Source: Mechercharimyces sp. CAU 1602 (lineage in GTDB: Bacteria > Bacillota > Bacilli > Thermoactinomycetales > JANTPT01). Taken from it: 64,000 nt of DNA. This document shows positions 53,912 to 63,613 of this stretch, one piece after another. The DNA lies in contig NZ_JANTPT010000001.1 of NCBI RefSeq assembly GCF_024753565.1, positions 1,691,336 through 1,755,335 on the forward strand, written 5' to 3'. How positions within the stretch are numbered: the first letter of the stretch is position 1; each line of letters opens with the position of its first letter. Position numbers and translations under genes: made by a program. Below the pieces are notes generated by a model. It saw only the letters and a program-made list of their open reading frames with translations, made no database searches and was not told where the DNA came from.

Positions 53912-53925
53912 ACCCCCATACTTCC
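53912..53925. other. att core, right end of element 2
   Basis: ACCCCCATACTTCC, identical to 37451-37464. Inside, TAGTTAGTTAAGGAAC (53898-53913) is the other attP arm; outside is yhbH coding sequence. Confidence 0.9.
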
Positions 53926-54582
53926 ACTTGTATCCATCATGGCTATAATAACTGCATTTGAGTGAGGCTTTACGATTTCCTCCCATGTTTTAAAACGAAG
54001 ATCATCGATTGAGATGAGGCCTTTTTTCTTCTTTTTTCCACTGAGAGCGTTTCGTTTTATTGCTGATAGTAGTGTTCTTTTTTTGTCGATGTTACCCATC
54101 ATTCCTTTTTTACGAACATCATTAAATCGAATATCTGTTACTTCAACTTCTGCTTCTTCTTTCTCCTTCAGACGAGGAAGTTCTAGCTCTGCGAATAATA
54201 CTTCCTCTAACTCCTCCATCGAAATTTCCGCTTCAAAGTAATCTTGCCCCGGTTGATCCCCAGCGCCATTTCCTTTTCCCGACCCCTTTTTTGTCGGAGC
54301 CTCGCGGGCAATCACATCCCCTACTTGAGAATCGCCATCACCTTGCCCAACGTGTTGGCTTTTGTTGTAGTTATAGCGGATTCGATACTCCTCCATTGAA
54401 CGGACAGGGATCTTAATCACTTTTTGACCGTCCGACATGATAATGTTTTCTTCGCTGATGAGATCCGGTAGGTTTTTCTTTACTGCTTCCCGTACTTTTT
54501 CTTGATGCCGCAATTGATCTTGATGCCCCTTGCGGTGTAGGGACCAGTCTTCCCGGGACAGGATATACATCTGATCTGACAT
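53912..54582 (-). CDS. yhbH: yhbH, first (5') piece with native start
   Basis: Starts at the ATG at 54582, nine bases after GGAGG, 25 bp behind prkA. It reads [38 protein letters not shown] and [19 protein letters not shown], the N-terminal part of YhbH (DUF444, vWA-like). The frame stops at a TAA at 53905-53907 inside element 2 after 225 codons. The break falls exactly in the metal-binding motif DTSGS. Joined through the two cores with the pieces at 37 and 11.9 kb it gives 386 residues, close to the 392 I recall for B. subtilis YhbH. In B. subtilis yhbH belongs to the sporulation (sigma-E) programme. Confidence 0.95.
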
Positions 54583-54607
54583 TTCCCATCGCCTCCGTCC
54601 CCTTGAC

Positions 54608-56506
54608 TTATCTGTTAAGCAAACTACCCACATAACGCAGTAATTCATTGGCACATACAGGACAATAACCGTATTCATCAATCAAACGCGCAGTTACTTC
54701 GTTAACCTTCTTCAACTGATTTTCGTCAGGTGTTTTGGTTGAGGTTGTGATTTTTACTACATCTTTTAAATCTGTAAACAGCTTTTTCTGAATGGCTTCA
54801 CGCAAACGCTCATGACTGTTATAATCAAACCGCTTCCCTTTACGGGCATATGCAGAAATGCGTATTAAGATTTCCTCACGGAACGATTTTTTTGCATTTT
54901 CCGATATGCCGATCTGCTCTTCAATGGAACGCATCAGCTTTTCATCTGGATCTAATTCTTCGCCTGTGATCGGATCCCTTATTTTATTGCGATTACAAAA
55001 TGACTCTACATTATCGAGATAGTTATCCATCAAGGTTTTGGCTGATTCTTCGTACGAATAGACAAATGCTTTTTGCACTTCTTTTTTCGCCAAATCATCA
55101 TACTCTTTGCGAGCGATGGAGATAAAGTTTAAATATCGTTCGCGCTGTTCATTCGTGATAGACGGATGTTGATCCAATCCATCTTTTAGTGCTCGCAGAA
55201 CATCCAGTGCATTGATACATGTTGCTTCACTGCGAATTAGCGCACTGGAGATACGATTGATTACATACCGAGGGTCAATTCCAGACATGCCCTCGTCCAA
55301 ATGTTCATTTTGCAACTCTTCCAAATCTGCTCCCTTATATTCCTCCACACTCTCTCCATCGTAAAGGCGCATTTTTTTCACCAGATCCATTCCCTGTTTC
55401 TTTGATTCTTTCAAACGGGTCAGGATGGAAAAGATCGAAGCTGCTTTCAGTGCATGTGGAGCAATGTGAATATGACTCAAATCACTTTCTTGAATCAGCT
55501 TATGATAAATTTTTTCCTCATCAGAGACACGCAGGTTATACGGAATCGGTAGCACAATCATTCGTGATTGTAGCGCCTCGTTCTTCTTATTGCTGATAAA
55601 TGCCTTGTACTCTGATTCATTTGTATGAGCGACAATAAGCTCATCCGCAGAAATCAGGGCGAATCGTCCTGCTTTGAAATTTCCTTCTTGTGTAAGGGAT
55701 AACAAATTCCACAGGAATTTTTCATCGCACTTTAACATCTCTTGAAATTCCATAATACCACGGTTCGCTTTGTTTAATTCCCCATCGAAACGGTATGCGC
55801 GGGGGTCAGATTCCGAGCCAAACTCAGTGATAGTGGAAAAGTCGATACTCCCTGTTAGGTCTGCAATATCTTGAGATTTAGGATCAGAGGGGCTAAAGGT
55901 ACCAATGCCTACACGATCGTCCTCTGACAAAAAGACACGCTCAACCATAACATCTTCTACTCTTCCTCCATACTCCTCTTCCAAGCGCAATCGACAAGAA
56001 GGACATAAATTCCCTTCAATCCGAACACCTAGCTCTTTTTCCACCTCTTTACGAAGATGAGAGGGGATCAAGTGTAGTGGATCTTCTTGCATGGGACAAC
56101 CTTTAATAGCATAAACCGCTCCTGCATCCGTACGAGAGTACTGTTCCAATCCTTGTTTAAGAAGGGTTACAATAGTTGATTTCCCTCCACTTACAGGTCC
56201 CATTAACAACAATATTCGTTTGCGAACATCCAGACGACGAGCTGCCGAATGAAAATACTCCTCTACTAAACGTTCAATCGCTCGTTCCAGCCCATAAATC
56301 TCATTACTGAAAAAAGTGTAACGCTTATTTCCATGAACATCTTTCTCTATTCCACGATCCGCGATCATCTGGTATACCCTAGAGTGAGCGGTTTGTACAA
56401 TACCCGGTCGTTCTCGCACAAGACTTAAATATTCTGAAAAATTACCTTCCCATCGAAGTCTCTCTGCCTGCTCTCGCTGTTCTGCGATGCGTTTCAGGAT
56501 GTCCAT
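54608..56506 (-). CDS. prkA: serine protein kinase PrkA
   Basis: 632 residues, full length. An AAA-like N-terminal domain has Walker [10 protein letters not shown] (about 102-110). It is followed by the PrkA-specific middle with a Cys pair ([12 protein letters not shown]) and [20 protein letters not shown], and the C-terminal kinase-like domain. In Bacillus it acts during sporulation. The ATG at 56506 follows AAAGGAG; a GTG six bases earlier is possible. The usual neighbour yhbH follows, so prkA would remain functional whether or not the elements excise. Confidence 0.95.
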   Translation of the reverse strand: MDILKRIAEQREQAERLRWEGNFSEYLSLVRERPGIVQTAHSRVYQMIADRGIEKDVHGNKRYTFFSNEIYGLERAIERLVEEYFHSAARRLDVRKRILLLMGPVSGGKSTIVTLLKQGLEQYSRTDAGAVYAIKGCPMQEDPLHLIPSHLRKEVEKELGVRIEGNLCPSCRLRLEEEYGGRVEDVMVERVFLSEDDRVGIGTFSPSDPKSQDIADLTGSIDFSTITEFGSESDPRAYRFDGELNKANRGIMEFQEMLKCDEKFLWNLLSLTQEGNFKAGRFALISADELIVAHTNESEYKAFISNKKNEALQSRMIVLPIPYNLRVSDEEKIYHKLIQESDLSHIHIAPHALKAASIFSILTRLKESKKQGMDLVKKMRLYDGESVEEYKGADLEELQNEHLDEGMSGIDPRYVINRISSALIRSEATCINALDVLRALKDGLDQHPSITNEQRERYLNFISIARKEYDDLAKKEVQKAFVYSYEESAKTLMDNYLDNVESFCNRNKIRDPITGEELDPDEKLMRSIEEQIGISENAKKSFREEILIRISAYARKGKRFDYNSHERLREAIQKKLFTDLKDVVKITTSTKTPDENQLKKVNEVTARLIDEYGYCPVCANELLRYVGSLLNR

Positions 56507-56679
56507 ACACACTCTCTCCTTTACGAACAGCTTCTTCTTTTTTGCTTTTAGACATTGTCTCTTCTCTAAAAATCATCCACACCCACTGCAAAGTTTGTCA
56601 GGTAGTAAAGAAAATTTATATATATTTATGCGTATAGGCGGACAATGTTGCGACTAAAAAGGTGCTTCCTTTTCCTGTC

Positions 56680-56712
56680 CAAAAAATAAGAGAAGGTGAA
56701 CACACCTTCTCT
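56680..56712 (-). terminator. terminator of the HAD/trmL cluster
   Basis: On the minus strand AGAGAAGGTG pairs with CACCTTCTCT and runs into TTATTTTTT. Confidence 0.75.
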
Positions 56713-56826
56713 ACGCAATACAAAGATCTCTTTCTTAAAATGAATGATCACTGTTTGCTACACAATACAAACCCACTCTCAAAAATATGACATATGAGAG
56801 TGAATCTCCTTGTGCTGGCTGGTCAG

Positions 56827-57552
56827 TCAATCCACTTCCAACCAGCGCTTATCTGTATGAATCATTTTCCATAAATCTTCAAGGCTCCCTTGTTCATCTG
56901 GCTGATATTGCGGAGTTCCTCGATCGATAAGACAGTCCGTAACTAAATATGTCTTCATCCCCAACGTTTGTGCTACCAGATCTTCTTGCACATCATTTCC
57001 GATCATCATACAATCTTCTGCCTTTACACCCAAACGATCAACGATCTCTTGATAATATTGAGGATTGGGTTTGCAGTAATGGGTCTCTTCACTAAAAGTA
57101 ACCATGTTGAGCGGAAGGTCGTAAACACCTGCCCACTGTAAACGCTCCTCAATCGCAATCCGTGGAAAGACTGGGTTGGTCGCCACCACGACATCATATC
57201 CACGTTCAATCAAGGTTTGTACAATCTGGCGAGATAGTGGATTTGGCTCTACATATCTTTTTAACTTTGGGAAATGATCGGCATAATATTGCTCAAATAT
57301 GGGGAGAATCTCTGCTTCATCCTTACCGATGGCAGGTAAAAAGTGATGCCAAAATACTTCCGCATTTGTTTTTACCCCATCTGTACTCTTCACCATTTGC
57401 TTGAATGCATCCATCACACTTTGATACAAGTGCTTCGGGGGTGCAACCTCCATCATATGTGGTGTGATCGATTCCATGTACGTTTGAACAAAGGCACCCG
57501 TATTCATCGGCAATAAGGTACCATCTAGGTCAAAACAGACAACACGTCGCAT
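56827..57552 (-). CDS. HAD family hydrolase
   Basis: 241 residues with all HAD motifs: FDLDGTLLP (nucleophile Asp), VVATNPVFPR (motif II), a Lys around EETHYCKPNP and MIGNDVQEDLVA (motif IV). The alpha-helical cap lies between motifs I and II, which suggests a phosphoglycolate-phosphatase-like or small-metabolite phosphatase. The ATG follows AAAGGAG. It lies directly behind trmL. Confidence 0.88.
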   Translation of the reverse strand: MRRVVCFDLDGTLLPMNTGAFVQTYMESITPHMMEVAPPKHLYQSVMDAFKQMVKSTDGVKTNAEVFWHHFLPAIGKDEAEILPIFEQYYADHFPKLKRYVEPNPLSRQIVQTLIERGYDVVVATNPVFPRIAIEERLQWAGVYDLPLNMVTFSEETHYCKPNPQYYQEIVDRLGVKAEDCMMIGNDVQEDLVAQTLGMKTYLVTDCLIDRGTPQYQPDEQGSLEDLWKMIHTDKRWLEVD

Positions 57553-57579
57553 TTTATTCGCTCCTTTCTCCCTCTGATA

Positions 57580-58044
57580 TTAAATTAAGTGTGGAAAATC
57601 TACCTGCCGTAAAGCTTCGTATAGGACAATCCCCGTCGTAGTTGCCAAATTAAGAGAGCGATAATCTGGATCCATGGGTATCCGAATCAGACGGTCTCGA
57701 TGTGAATGTAAAATCTCTGGCGACAAGCCCGCCGATTCTTTCCCAAAAACAAAAAAATCCCCTTCTTGATAAGTAAAAGCGGTATATGGTTTCTCTGCCT
57801 TGGTCGTGGCACAGAAAAAGCGCCCTTCTGGATATGTGGATGTTAGCTCAGCAAAAGAGTTGTAATGGCGTATATCTACTTGGGGCCAATAATCCATCCC
57901 CGCACGCTTCACATATTTGTCTTCAATCGTAAATCCAAGTGGATGAACAAGATGAAGGACCGTTCCTGTCACAACACAGGTACGGGAGATACTTCCAGTG
58001 TTTTGTGGGATTTCTGGTTCAACTAATACAATATGAAAGGACAT
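57580..58044 (-). CDS. trmL: tRNA (cytidine/uridine-34-2'-O)-methyltransferase TrmL
   Basis: 154 residues, the minimal SPOUT methyltransferase that modifies the wobble base of certain tRNA-Leu. HIVLVEPEIPQNTGSISRTC at the N-terminus, FVFGKESAGL and IPMDPDYRSLNLATTTGIVL form the knotted SAM site. The ATG at 58044 follows GGGAGG at eight bases; the frame from 58062 lacks a site. Confidence 0.94.
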   Translation of the reverse strand: MSFHIVLVEPEIPQNTGSISRTCVVTGTVLHLVHPLGFTIEDKYVKRAGMDYWPQVDIRHYNSFAELTSTYPEGRFFCATTKAEKPYTAFTYQEGDFFVFGKESAGLSPEILHSHRDRLIRIPMDPDYRSLNLATTTGIVLYEALRQVDFPHLI

Positions 58045-58086
58045 GTTGTTTACCTCCCTCATCTTCGCCCCTCGTACGTTTACCTA

Positions 58087-58602
58087 TTACGCCTGGATTT
58101 GATAAAATTCGATCTTCGTCTGCGGCGTCCATGCATGCGAATCTCGATATGCCCAATAACGATGATAACTATTTATTGTGTGGGCATTAACTAATGGCAT
58201 CCCAGCACCATCATGTGTAGTTACAATGGTATTGTGATTCCATTTACCATCTCCCTCCCAATCATAGCAGATGATATCCCCTATCTGCAATTGCATCGCT
58301 GTCTCCACCCTCTTGGCCTTCATCACTCCTCCACTTAACAAATAATAACGCAAACTATGAGCGACAGCCCAGCTAAAACTCCACTGATCACTAGATGTAC
58401 CTTGCCCACGATACCACCATCCCTGGCTTCTACTCCCCCGTTCATCTAAGCGAATGCCTCCCGCTCGCATACATTGCGAAACAAAATTAGTGCAATCCAC
58501 CTCGAACTTTTGATAGCGCGGATTATATCCATTCCACCATTTTTCTGCATATTGTTTTGCTGCCCATCGATTGTAACGGGCACTACCAATACCAACCTTC
58601 AA
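58087..58602 (-). CDS. putative amidase-domain protein
   Basis: 171 residues matching the Amidase_6 family of CHAP/NlpC-like cysteine peptidases. YNRWAAKQYAEKWWNGYNP leads to DCTNFVSQCM with the catalytic Cys (about 37), and NHNTIVT supplies the His. There is no signal peptide, so it may act on the forming spore or be released by lysis. The start is a TTG directly behind GGGGGAGGGG. Confidence 0.85.
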   Translation of the reverse strand: MKVGIGSARYNRWAAKQYAEKWWNGYNPRYQKFEVDCTNFVSQCMRAGGIRLDERGSRSQGWWYRGQGTSSDQWSFSWAVAHSLRYYLLSGGVMKAKRVETAMQLQIGDIICYDWEGDGKWNHNTIVTTHDGAGMPLVNAHTINSYHRYWAYRDSHAWTPQTKIEFYQIQA

Positions 58603-58681
58603 TTCCCCTCCCCCTTCCCGTCCGTTCTCCTTTCATACTATGAACGGTAGCAAGAAATGCAACTTATGCTACTTTCTATCG

Positions 58682-58725
58682 TATAAAAATGGAGTGTACA
58701 GTTCCTCTTCAGAACTATACACTCC
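58682..58725 (-). terminator. terminator of the queG-ogt unit
   Basis: A 14-bp stem (58691-58704 with 58712-58725, one mismatch) followed on the minus strand by ATTTTTATA. Confidence 0.75.
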
Positions 58726-58738
58726 TTCGATCTTCCTT

Positions 58739-59281
58739 TTATGTCACAGAAGAGGAAGGTGATAGTAGCCCTTCCAACTCCAATAACACCTTTTTCTTCT
58801 CTAATCCTCCGCCATACCCCACTAATGAACCACTATGTCCGATCACCCGATGACAAGGAATAATAATTGGAATAGGGTTTTTATTATTTGCTCCCCCTAC
58901 TGCCCGTACCGCTTTCGGACTGCCGATCGCTTGTGCGATCTCTTTATATGAGCGCGATTCACCATACGGTATGGTTTCCAATACCTCCCATACTCTCTTT
59001 TGAAATGGCGTACCGTATAAATCCAATGGAACATCAAAGGATCGGCGGGTGGAGTTAAAATAAGTTTGTAGTTGCTCTGCCACCAACTGTAGCTCCTGTT
59101 CATTTTCTTCGATCGTAATCGACCGAAACCAGCGCTTCCCCCATGCCTTTAACTGAGCGATAATAGCATCTCCACTGCCGAAAGAGAGTGCGCACACTCC
59201 TTTCTGTGTGCACCCCAATGTAAGCGGTCCAATCGGACTTTCCATTCGACTCCAGATCCATATATGCGTTTGCGGATTCAT
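58739..59281 (-). CDS. ogt: methylated-DNA--protein-cysteine methyltransferase
   Basis: 180 residues. The C-terminal domain has IPCHRVIGHSGSLVGYGGG with the methyl-accepting Cys143, and RAVGGANNKNP before it. It removes O6-methylguanine and O4-methylthymine lesions in a suicide reaction. The ATG is two bases behind GAGGAG. It follows queG by 17 bp, so they are probably co-transcribed. Confidence 0.93.
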   Translation of the reverse strand: MNPQTHIWIWSRMESPIGPLTLGCTQKGVCALSFGSGDAIIAQLKAWGKRWFRSITIEENEQELQLVAEQLQTYFNSTRRSFDVPLDLYGTPFQKRVWEVLETIPYGESRSYKEIAQAIGSPKAVRAVGGANNKNPIPIIIPCHRVIGHSGSLVGYGGGLEKKKVLLELEGLLSPSSSVT

Positions 59282-59298
59282 TTCTCCTCACCCACTCT

Positions 59299-60474
59299 CT
59301 AACCAAATGTTACATTCTCTTTCTCTTCTCGATGAGAACTTTCCTTCTCCAAACGTATCAATGCTTGCGCAATCTCAGCACACACTTCTTCATCTTCTTC
59401 GCTCACTTGTGCCAATTGGAGTGCCTCCATTGCAGATTCCCCCCCAATCTTTCCTAGTGCCCAAGCACTCGTACCTCGAATGACAGGACGTGGATCTTCT
59501 TGTAGCAGTTGTTGTAATAACGGGATGGAAGAATGATCTTTAAAGTGCGCCAGCGCAATTATCGTATTTCGTTGCAACGGTTTTTTTCCTCTCCACGAAC
59601 CCGCCATATGCCCAAACCGATTCTTAAATTGACGATTGCTCATCGTTAGTAACGGCTTAAGTAATGGTTTTACCTCTTCTACGTCTGGAGTAAAAGCTTC
59701 TTGATGTGTAAAATTCACTTTGCGATTAATCGGACAAACAACTTGACACGTATCGCATCCGTAGAGACGATTTCCCAGCTTCTCTCGATATTGCTCCGCT
59801 AAAAACCCTTTTGTTTGCGTTAAATATGCAATACAAGCTTGTGCATTAAGCTGCCCTGGTTGAACCAATGCACCTGTAGGACATGCATCCATGCATGCTG
59901 TGCACTCTCCACAGCTCTGTGTTACTGGTTGATCAGGAGGAAGATAGATATCTGTCACCATCTCACCCAAATAAATCCACGAACCCAGATGAGGGGAAAG
60001 AATGGATGTATTTTTACCACTCCAGCCAATTCCCGCTCGTTCAGCAACAGCTCGGTCAGAGAGCACACCAGTATCTACCATTATCTCGCTTGTTGCCACA
60101 GGAACCAATTCTAATAATTTTTGCTGTAACTTTTCCAACTTAGCTCGAAGTACATGGTGATAGTCAGTTCCCCACGAAGCACGTGCAAAAATGCCTCGAT
60201 ACTCACCTTCCTTAGAACGCGGAGGATGAGGCATCTTTGAGGGGTAGGCTAATGCGATCGCAATAATTGATTTAGCCGCAGGTATAGTCTCTGTTGGTTC
60301 CGTACGTTTTTTTAAATCGGGTTCCTCAAACCCTGACTCATATCCAAGTTCCCGATGACGAACAAGCCGTTCTTTTAGTTCCACAAATGGATCTGCCGAG
60401 GCGAAGCCGATCTGATCAATGCCAATCTCACCCGCGTATGCCTGCAATGCTGCCTTGATTTCTGCTGAATGCAC
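59299..60474 (-). CDS. queG: epoxyqueuosine reductase QueG
   Basis: 391 residues. The N-terminal cobalamin-binding part includes RASWGTDYHHVL and DTGVLSDRAVAERAGIGW. Two 4Fe-4S motifs follow, CGECTACMDACPTGAL (about 190) and CDTCQVVCP (about 243), then C-terminal HEAT-like repeats for tRNA binding. It makes queuosine at tRNA position 34. The start is a GTG behind GGGGAGGGG. Confidence 0.94.
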   Translation of the reverse strand: MHSAEIKAALQAYAGEIGIDQIGFASADPFVELKERLVRHRELGYESGFEEPDLKKRTEPTETIPAAKSIIAIALAYPSKMPHPPRSKEGEYRGIFARASWGTDYHHVLRAKLEKLQQKLLELVPVATSEIMVDTGVLSDRAVAERAGIGWSGKNTSILSPHLGSWIYLGEMVTDIYLPPDQPVTQSCGECTACMDACPTGALVQPGQLNAQACIAYLTQTKGFLAEQYREKLGNRLYGCDTCQVVCPINRKVNFTHQEAFTPDVEEVKPLLKPLLTMSNRQFKNRFGHMAGSWRGKKPLQRNTIIALAHFKDHSSIPLLQQLLQEDPRPVIRGTSAWALGKIGGESAMEALQLAQVSEEDEEVCAEIAQALIRLEKESSHREEKENVTFG

Positions 60475-60624
60475 ACCTATCCCCTCCCCACCTTTTGTAA
60501 TCTATCAATATCTGATTTTAAAACAGGAAATAGCCCCCTTTCAGGTCCCTTTTTGCACCATGAAGGAAAGCTACAATCCTGTCATCACTGATATAAAATC
60601 TGCTACACCATTTATATATTACGT

Positions 60625-61059
60625 CTAGCGCGGTACCGCAGCTCGCGCCAATTCATCACATCGATTATTTAACTCATCATCGCTATGCCCTTTTACCTTA
60701 ATAAATTCTACCTTATGTTTATGCGTTAATGCAATCAAACGCTGCCACAAATCTTTATTTTCTACTGGCTTATTTTTTCCTTTTGTTACCCAGCCGTTCT
60801 TCTGCCAATTCTCAATCCACTTTTGGTGAAAGGCATTAACCATATAAGCACTATCAGTATATAGTTTCACCTGACAAGGAACTTTCAAGCAGGTTAGTGA
60901 CTCTATCGCAGCTGTCAATTCCATGCGATTATTGGTGGTTTGGTTCTCACCACCCGAGATTTCTTTTCGCATTCCCTCATACAGCAAAACTGCCGCCCAA
61001 CCGCCCGGCCCCGGATTACCAGAACACGCACCATCAGTGTAAATCTGTATTTCTTTCAT
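60625..61059 (-). CDS. rnhA: ribonuclease HI
   Basis: 144 residues. Active-site acids are in IYTDGACSGNPGPGGWAA (Asp), NNRMELTA (Glu), YTDSAYMV (Asp) and the C-terminal Asp of NRCDELARAA, with a basic protrusion (KNGWVTKGKNKPVEN). It removes RNA from RNA-DNA hybrids. The ATG at 61059 follows AGGGGGC. It lies 11 bp behind the ATPase gene. Confidence 0.95.
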   Translation of the reverse strand: MKEIQIYTDGACSGNPGPGGWAAVLLYEGMRKEISGGENQTTNNRMELTAAIESLTCLKVPCQVKLYTDSAYMVNAFHQKWIENWQKNGWVTKGKNKPVENKDLWQRLIALTHKHKVEFIKVKGHSDDELNNRCDELARAAVPR

Positions 61060-61070
61060 CACGACGCCCC

Positions 61071-62774
61071 CTATACTCGCACTTTTAATGTACGTAGGCG
61101 ATTAATCGCACCCGCCAATTCTAACATACGTGGAAGCGCCAAATCCCCTGGATGCACTCCTCGTTGATAAGGTGAGATACAATCTAATCCTTCATTCTCG
61201 ATTTGTTTATATAGCTCCTCCAATACATGCATAAGAGTTTTACTCCCATCCATGCGCTTTTCCAGCACTCTCATCATATCCGCAATCGCACGTGTTTGAC
61301 TACGATCGACTAATTGTTCTAGTCCCAATAAATCTAACTCTGTATTTCCATATATGATTTGATGTAATCCTTTTGCATCCGCTTTCTCTTTCTTGCCTTT
61401 GCGCGCATCAAAACTATGCGCCATCATTACCCGTGCTGTTACATCACCAAAGAAACTACCGCCCTCAGCTTTACGGTTGTGCGTGTGTATACGCGCAATA
61501 TCCTTAGCTTTCTTTGTTACTTCATAGGGACGATACTCATCCATCATAATGATATGGTCTGCCACATCGAAATAATCACCTGATCCACCTAACACCAGGA
61601 TACTAGATACTCCCTTCTCCTCAAACAGTTGCTTCACTTTATCGATAAAAGGAGTAATGGGCTCTTTCCCTTTAGTGACTAGTTCTTGCATGCGTCCATC
61701 CCGGATCATGAAGTTAGTCGCACTGGTATCCTCATCAATTAAGAGAGTGGATGCCCCTACTTCCAAGCTTTCCATAATATTTGCAGCTTGCGAAGTACTC
61801 CCGCTCGCATCTTCTGATGAAAAGCGAGTGGTTTCCCCCCCTAATGGAAGGTTATTAATAAACGGAGATATATTTACTTTCTCCACTCTCCGTCCATCTT
61901 CCGCTCTCACCTTGATCGCATGATCATCCGTGATCACGTAGTGACGACCATCGCTTTCTACGTGATCATATACACCCCGCTCCAATGCTCGTAACAGTGT
62001 ACTTTTGCCGTGATAGCCACCTCCTACGATCAATGTAATCCCTCGAGGGATTAACATCCCAGAAATCACTTCACCATGGGGAACGTTAATTTCTACACAC
62101 ATCGTTTCCGGCGACACAAATGGTACCACATTTCCCTCTGACAAAGGACGGTCGCTAATTCCACTCGCTCGTGGTAATATCGCACCATCTTGCACAAAGG
62201 CAACTGCATGATGTTTTTTAAGATAGTGACGAATCGCTCGCTGATTATCTATTAATCTCATTCTTTTCTCTATTGCGTTCAATCCTACTTTCTCCATCGG
62301 TAACGCTTCTGCCACCAACTGCGGGAGATCCTGACACAACATTTGTGCCGCTTTTCTGCCCAATACCCGACGGCCTTGTGCAGGTAAGCCAACCGACATC
62401 CGCACCTCTACATACTCGGATGTTACTACAACAGCCGTTCGAGGGAGGATCTCCTGCCCTGGTGTATCTACCATCATCATGCCACTTTTACCTGTTCCAT
62501 GAACACGGAAAGCATAATGCTTGATTTTATCCACCCATTTTCGTAATATCAAATCTTCTAATGCGACTCTGCGATAGTCATCTTTAAACCATTCTAACTG
62601 ATATCGTGCTTTCTTTTGTTCCATCCGCACGCGGATTCGTGATGGTGAGGCAAAAGGATCCCCTTGTACATAATCAATATACAAAGTGTAATCAGGAAAA
62701 GCATACTCCCCTTGAATATCTTTGTATGCCTTATACCCTTTCCCATCGATTCGTATTAACGATTGTTCTAACAT
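61071..62774 (-). CDS. predicted P-loop ATPase of the ABC-ATPase (PF09818) family
   Basis: 567 residues. The centre has GGGYHGKSTLLRALERGV (Walker A), SGSTSQAANIMESLEVGAST as signature-like segment and LLIDEDTSATNFMIRD as Walker B. These are the marks of a conserved cytosolic ATPase family without known function. No membrane part. The ATG at 62774 has AAGGAGG eleven bases upstream. It appears to form an operon with rnhA. Confidence 0.88.
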   Translation of the reverse strand: MLEQSLIRIDGKGYKAYKDIQGEYAFPDYTLYIDYVQGDPFASPSRIRVRMEQKKARYQLEWFKDDYRRVALEDLILRKWVDKIKHYAFRVHGTGKSGMMMVDTPGQEILPRTAVVVTSEYVEVRMSVGLPAQGRRVLGRKAAQMLCQDLPQLVAEALPMEKVGLNAIEKRMRLIDNQRAIRHYLKKHHAVAFVQDGAILPRASGISDRPLSEGNVVPFVSPETMCVEINVPHGEVISGMLIPRGITLIVGGGYHGKSTLLRALERGVYDHVESDGRHYVITDDHAIKVRAEDGRRVEKVNISPFINNLPLGGETTRFSSEDASGSTSQAANIMESLEVGASTLLIDEDTSATNFMIRDGRMQELVTKGKEPITPFIDKVKQLFEEKGVSSILVLGGSGDYFDVADHIIMMDEYRPYEVTKKAKDIARIHTHNRKAEGGSFFGDVTARVMMAHSFDARKGKKEKADAKGLHQIIYGNTELDLLGLEQLVDRSQTRAIADMMRVLEKRMDGSKTLMHVLEELYKQIENEGLDCISPYQRGVHPGDLALPRMLELAGAINRLRTLKVRV

Positions 62775-62888
62775 AACAGCTGTTTCCTCCTTGTTATGTA
62801 GCCCCAATTTCTCATGTTATACTGGCTAAAGTAGAGAAGAAACGAGTACTACTTACACTATACTTCTCTATGTTATATCGAAGGGAAG

Positions 62889-63572
62889 GTGAATCGCAAA
62901 TTGATCTCACTCACGTTAGACAACAAGCTAAAGGAACGAGTACCCGATCTTCAATTAGCGCTCCTTCATTATGTAGGGTGTGAAATTAACGACTCTTCAC
63001 ACATGTTCCAAGATCGTACCCAGCTATTTACGGAGCATTTACGCTTGGAATATGAGACGACCACTATAACCGAGTTGCCCCCTATTCAACTCTTCCGACA
63101 TGCATTCAAACAAGTGGGCAGTTCTCCATCCCGTTATCGCCCGTCTGCGGAAGCCCTGCTACGACGCATCTTAAAAGGAGATCCTTTTTATTTTGTCAAT
63201 AGCGCTGTTGACGCCAATAACTTCTTTTCCCTTCGCTATCTTCTCCCCTTTGGCATCTACAACGCTTCTGCACTTACCTCGCCCATTACCTGTACAATCG
63301 GGAACACAGAAGATCACTATCTCGGTCTCAATGGACGTGAAATCTCCCTAGCAAATAAGATTGTATTACAAGATGTGAATCGCCCCTTCGGCAGCCCTTA
63401 TGTCGATTCACAAATAAGTCAAGTAACGAAGGAAACAACGAATTGCCTGCAAGTGATCTTCTCTTTTAAAGGAGCAACAGCGTCCTCTCTTCACTCCATC
63501 GCTCATGAGGTAAGTACTTTATTTACTCAAGTAAATGGTGGCGAAGTGCGTCAAACGACGATTGTAGAATGA
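62889..63572 (+). CDS. B3/B4 tRNA-binding domain protein
   Basis: 227 residues resembling the free-standing B3/4 domain of phenylalanyl-tRNA synthetase. FRHAFKQVGSSPSRYRPSAE and NSAVDANNFFSLRYLLPFGI are typical. Such proteins are thought to edit or bind aminoacyl-tRNA. The GTG at 62889 directly follows GAAGGGAAG; a TTG at 62901 is an alternative. It diverges from the ATPase gene. Confidence 0.85.
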   Translation: MNRKLISLTLDNKLKERVPDLQLALLHYVGCEINDSSHMFQDRTQLFTEHLRLEYETTTITELPPIQLFRHAFKQVGSSPSRYRPSAEALLRRILKGDPFYFVNSAVDANNFFSLRYLLPFGIYNASALTSPITCTIGNTEDHYLGLNGREISLANKIVLQDVNRPFGSPYVDSQISQVTKETTNCLQVIFSFKGATASSLHSIAHEVSTLFTQVNGGEVRQTTIVE

Positions 63573-63603
63573 TAGGCTGTCTAGATCTTCTAGACAGCCT
63601 ATC
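63571..63603. terminator. terminator after the B3/4 gene
   Basis: A perfect 15-bp stem (GATAGGCTGTCTAGA and its complement) with a 3-base loop that overlaps the stop codon, followed by ATTTCTC. Confidence 0.75.
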
Positions 63604-63613
63604 ATTTCTCACA

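Larger units (their letters stand above)
37451..53925. mobile_element. Element 2: 16.46-kb yhbH-intervening element with large serine recombinase
   Basis: Bounded by identical 14-bp cores at 37451-37464 and 53912-53925. Excision at the core joins DTSGSMGV of the first piece to YEKYIARS of the second in frame. The circle junction brings TAGTTAGTTAAGGAAC (53898-53913) opposite GTTCCGTAACTAACTA (37469-37484), an inverted repeat matching at 15 of 16 positions around the core, as expected for attP. Its serine recombinase gene ends 32 bp from the left core. Cargo: bacteriocin-like, quorum-peptide and immunity genes, a PrsW protease and decayed phage or plasmid genes. Confidence 0.92.
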
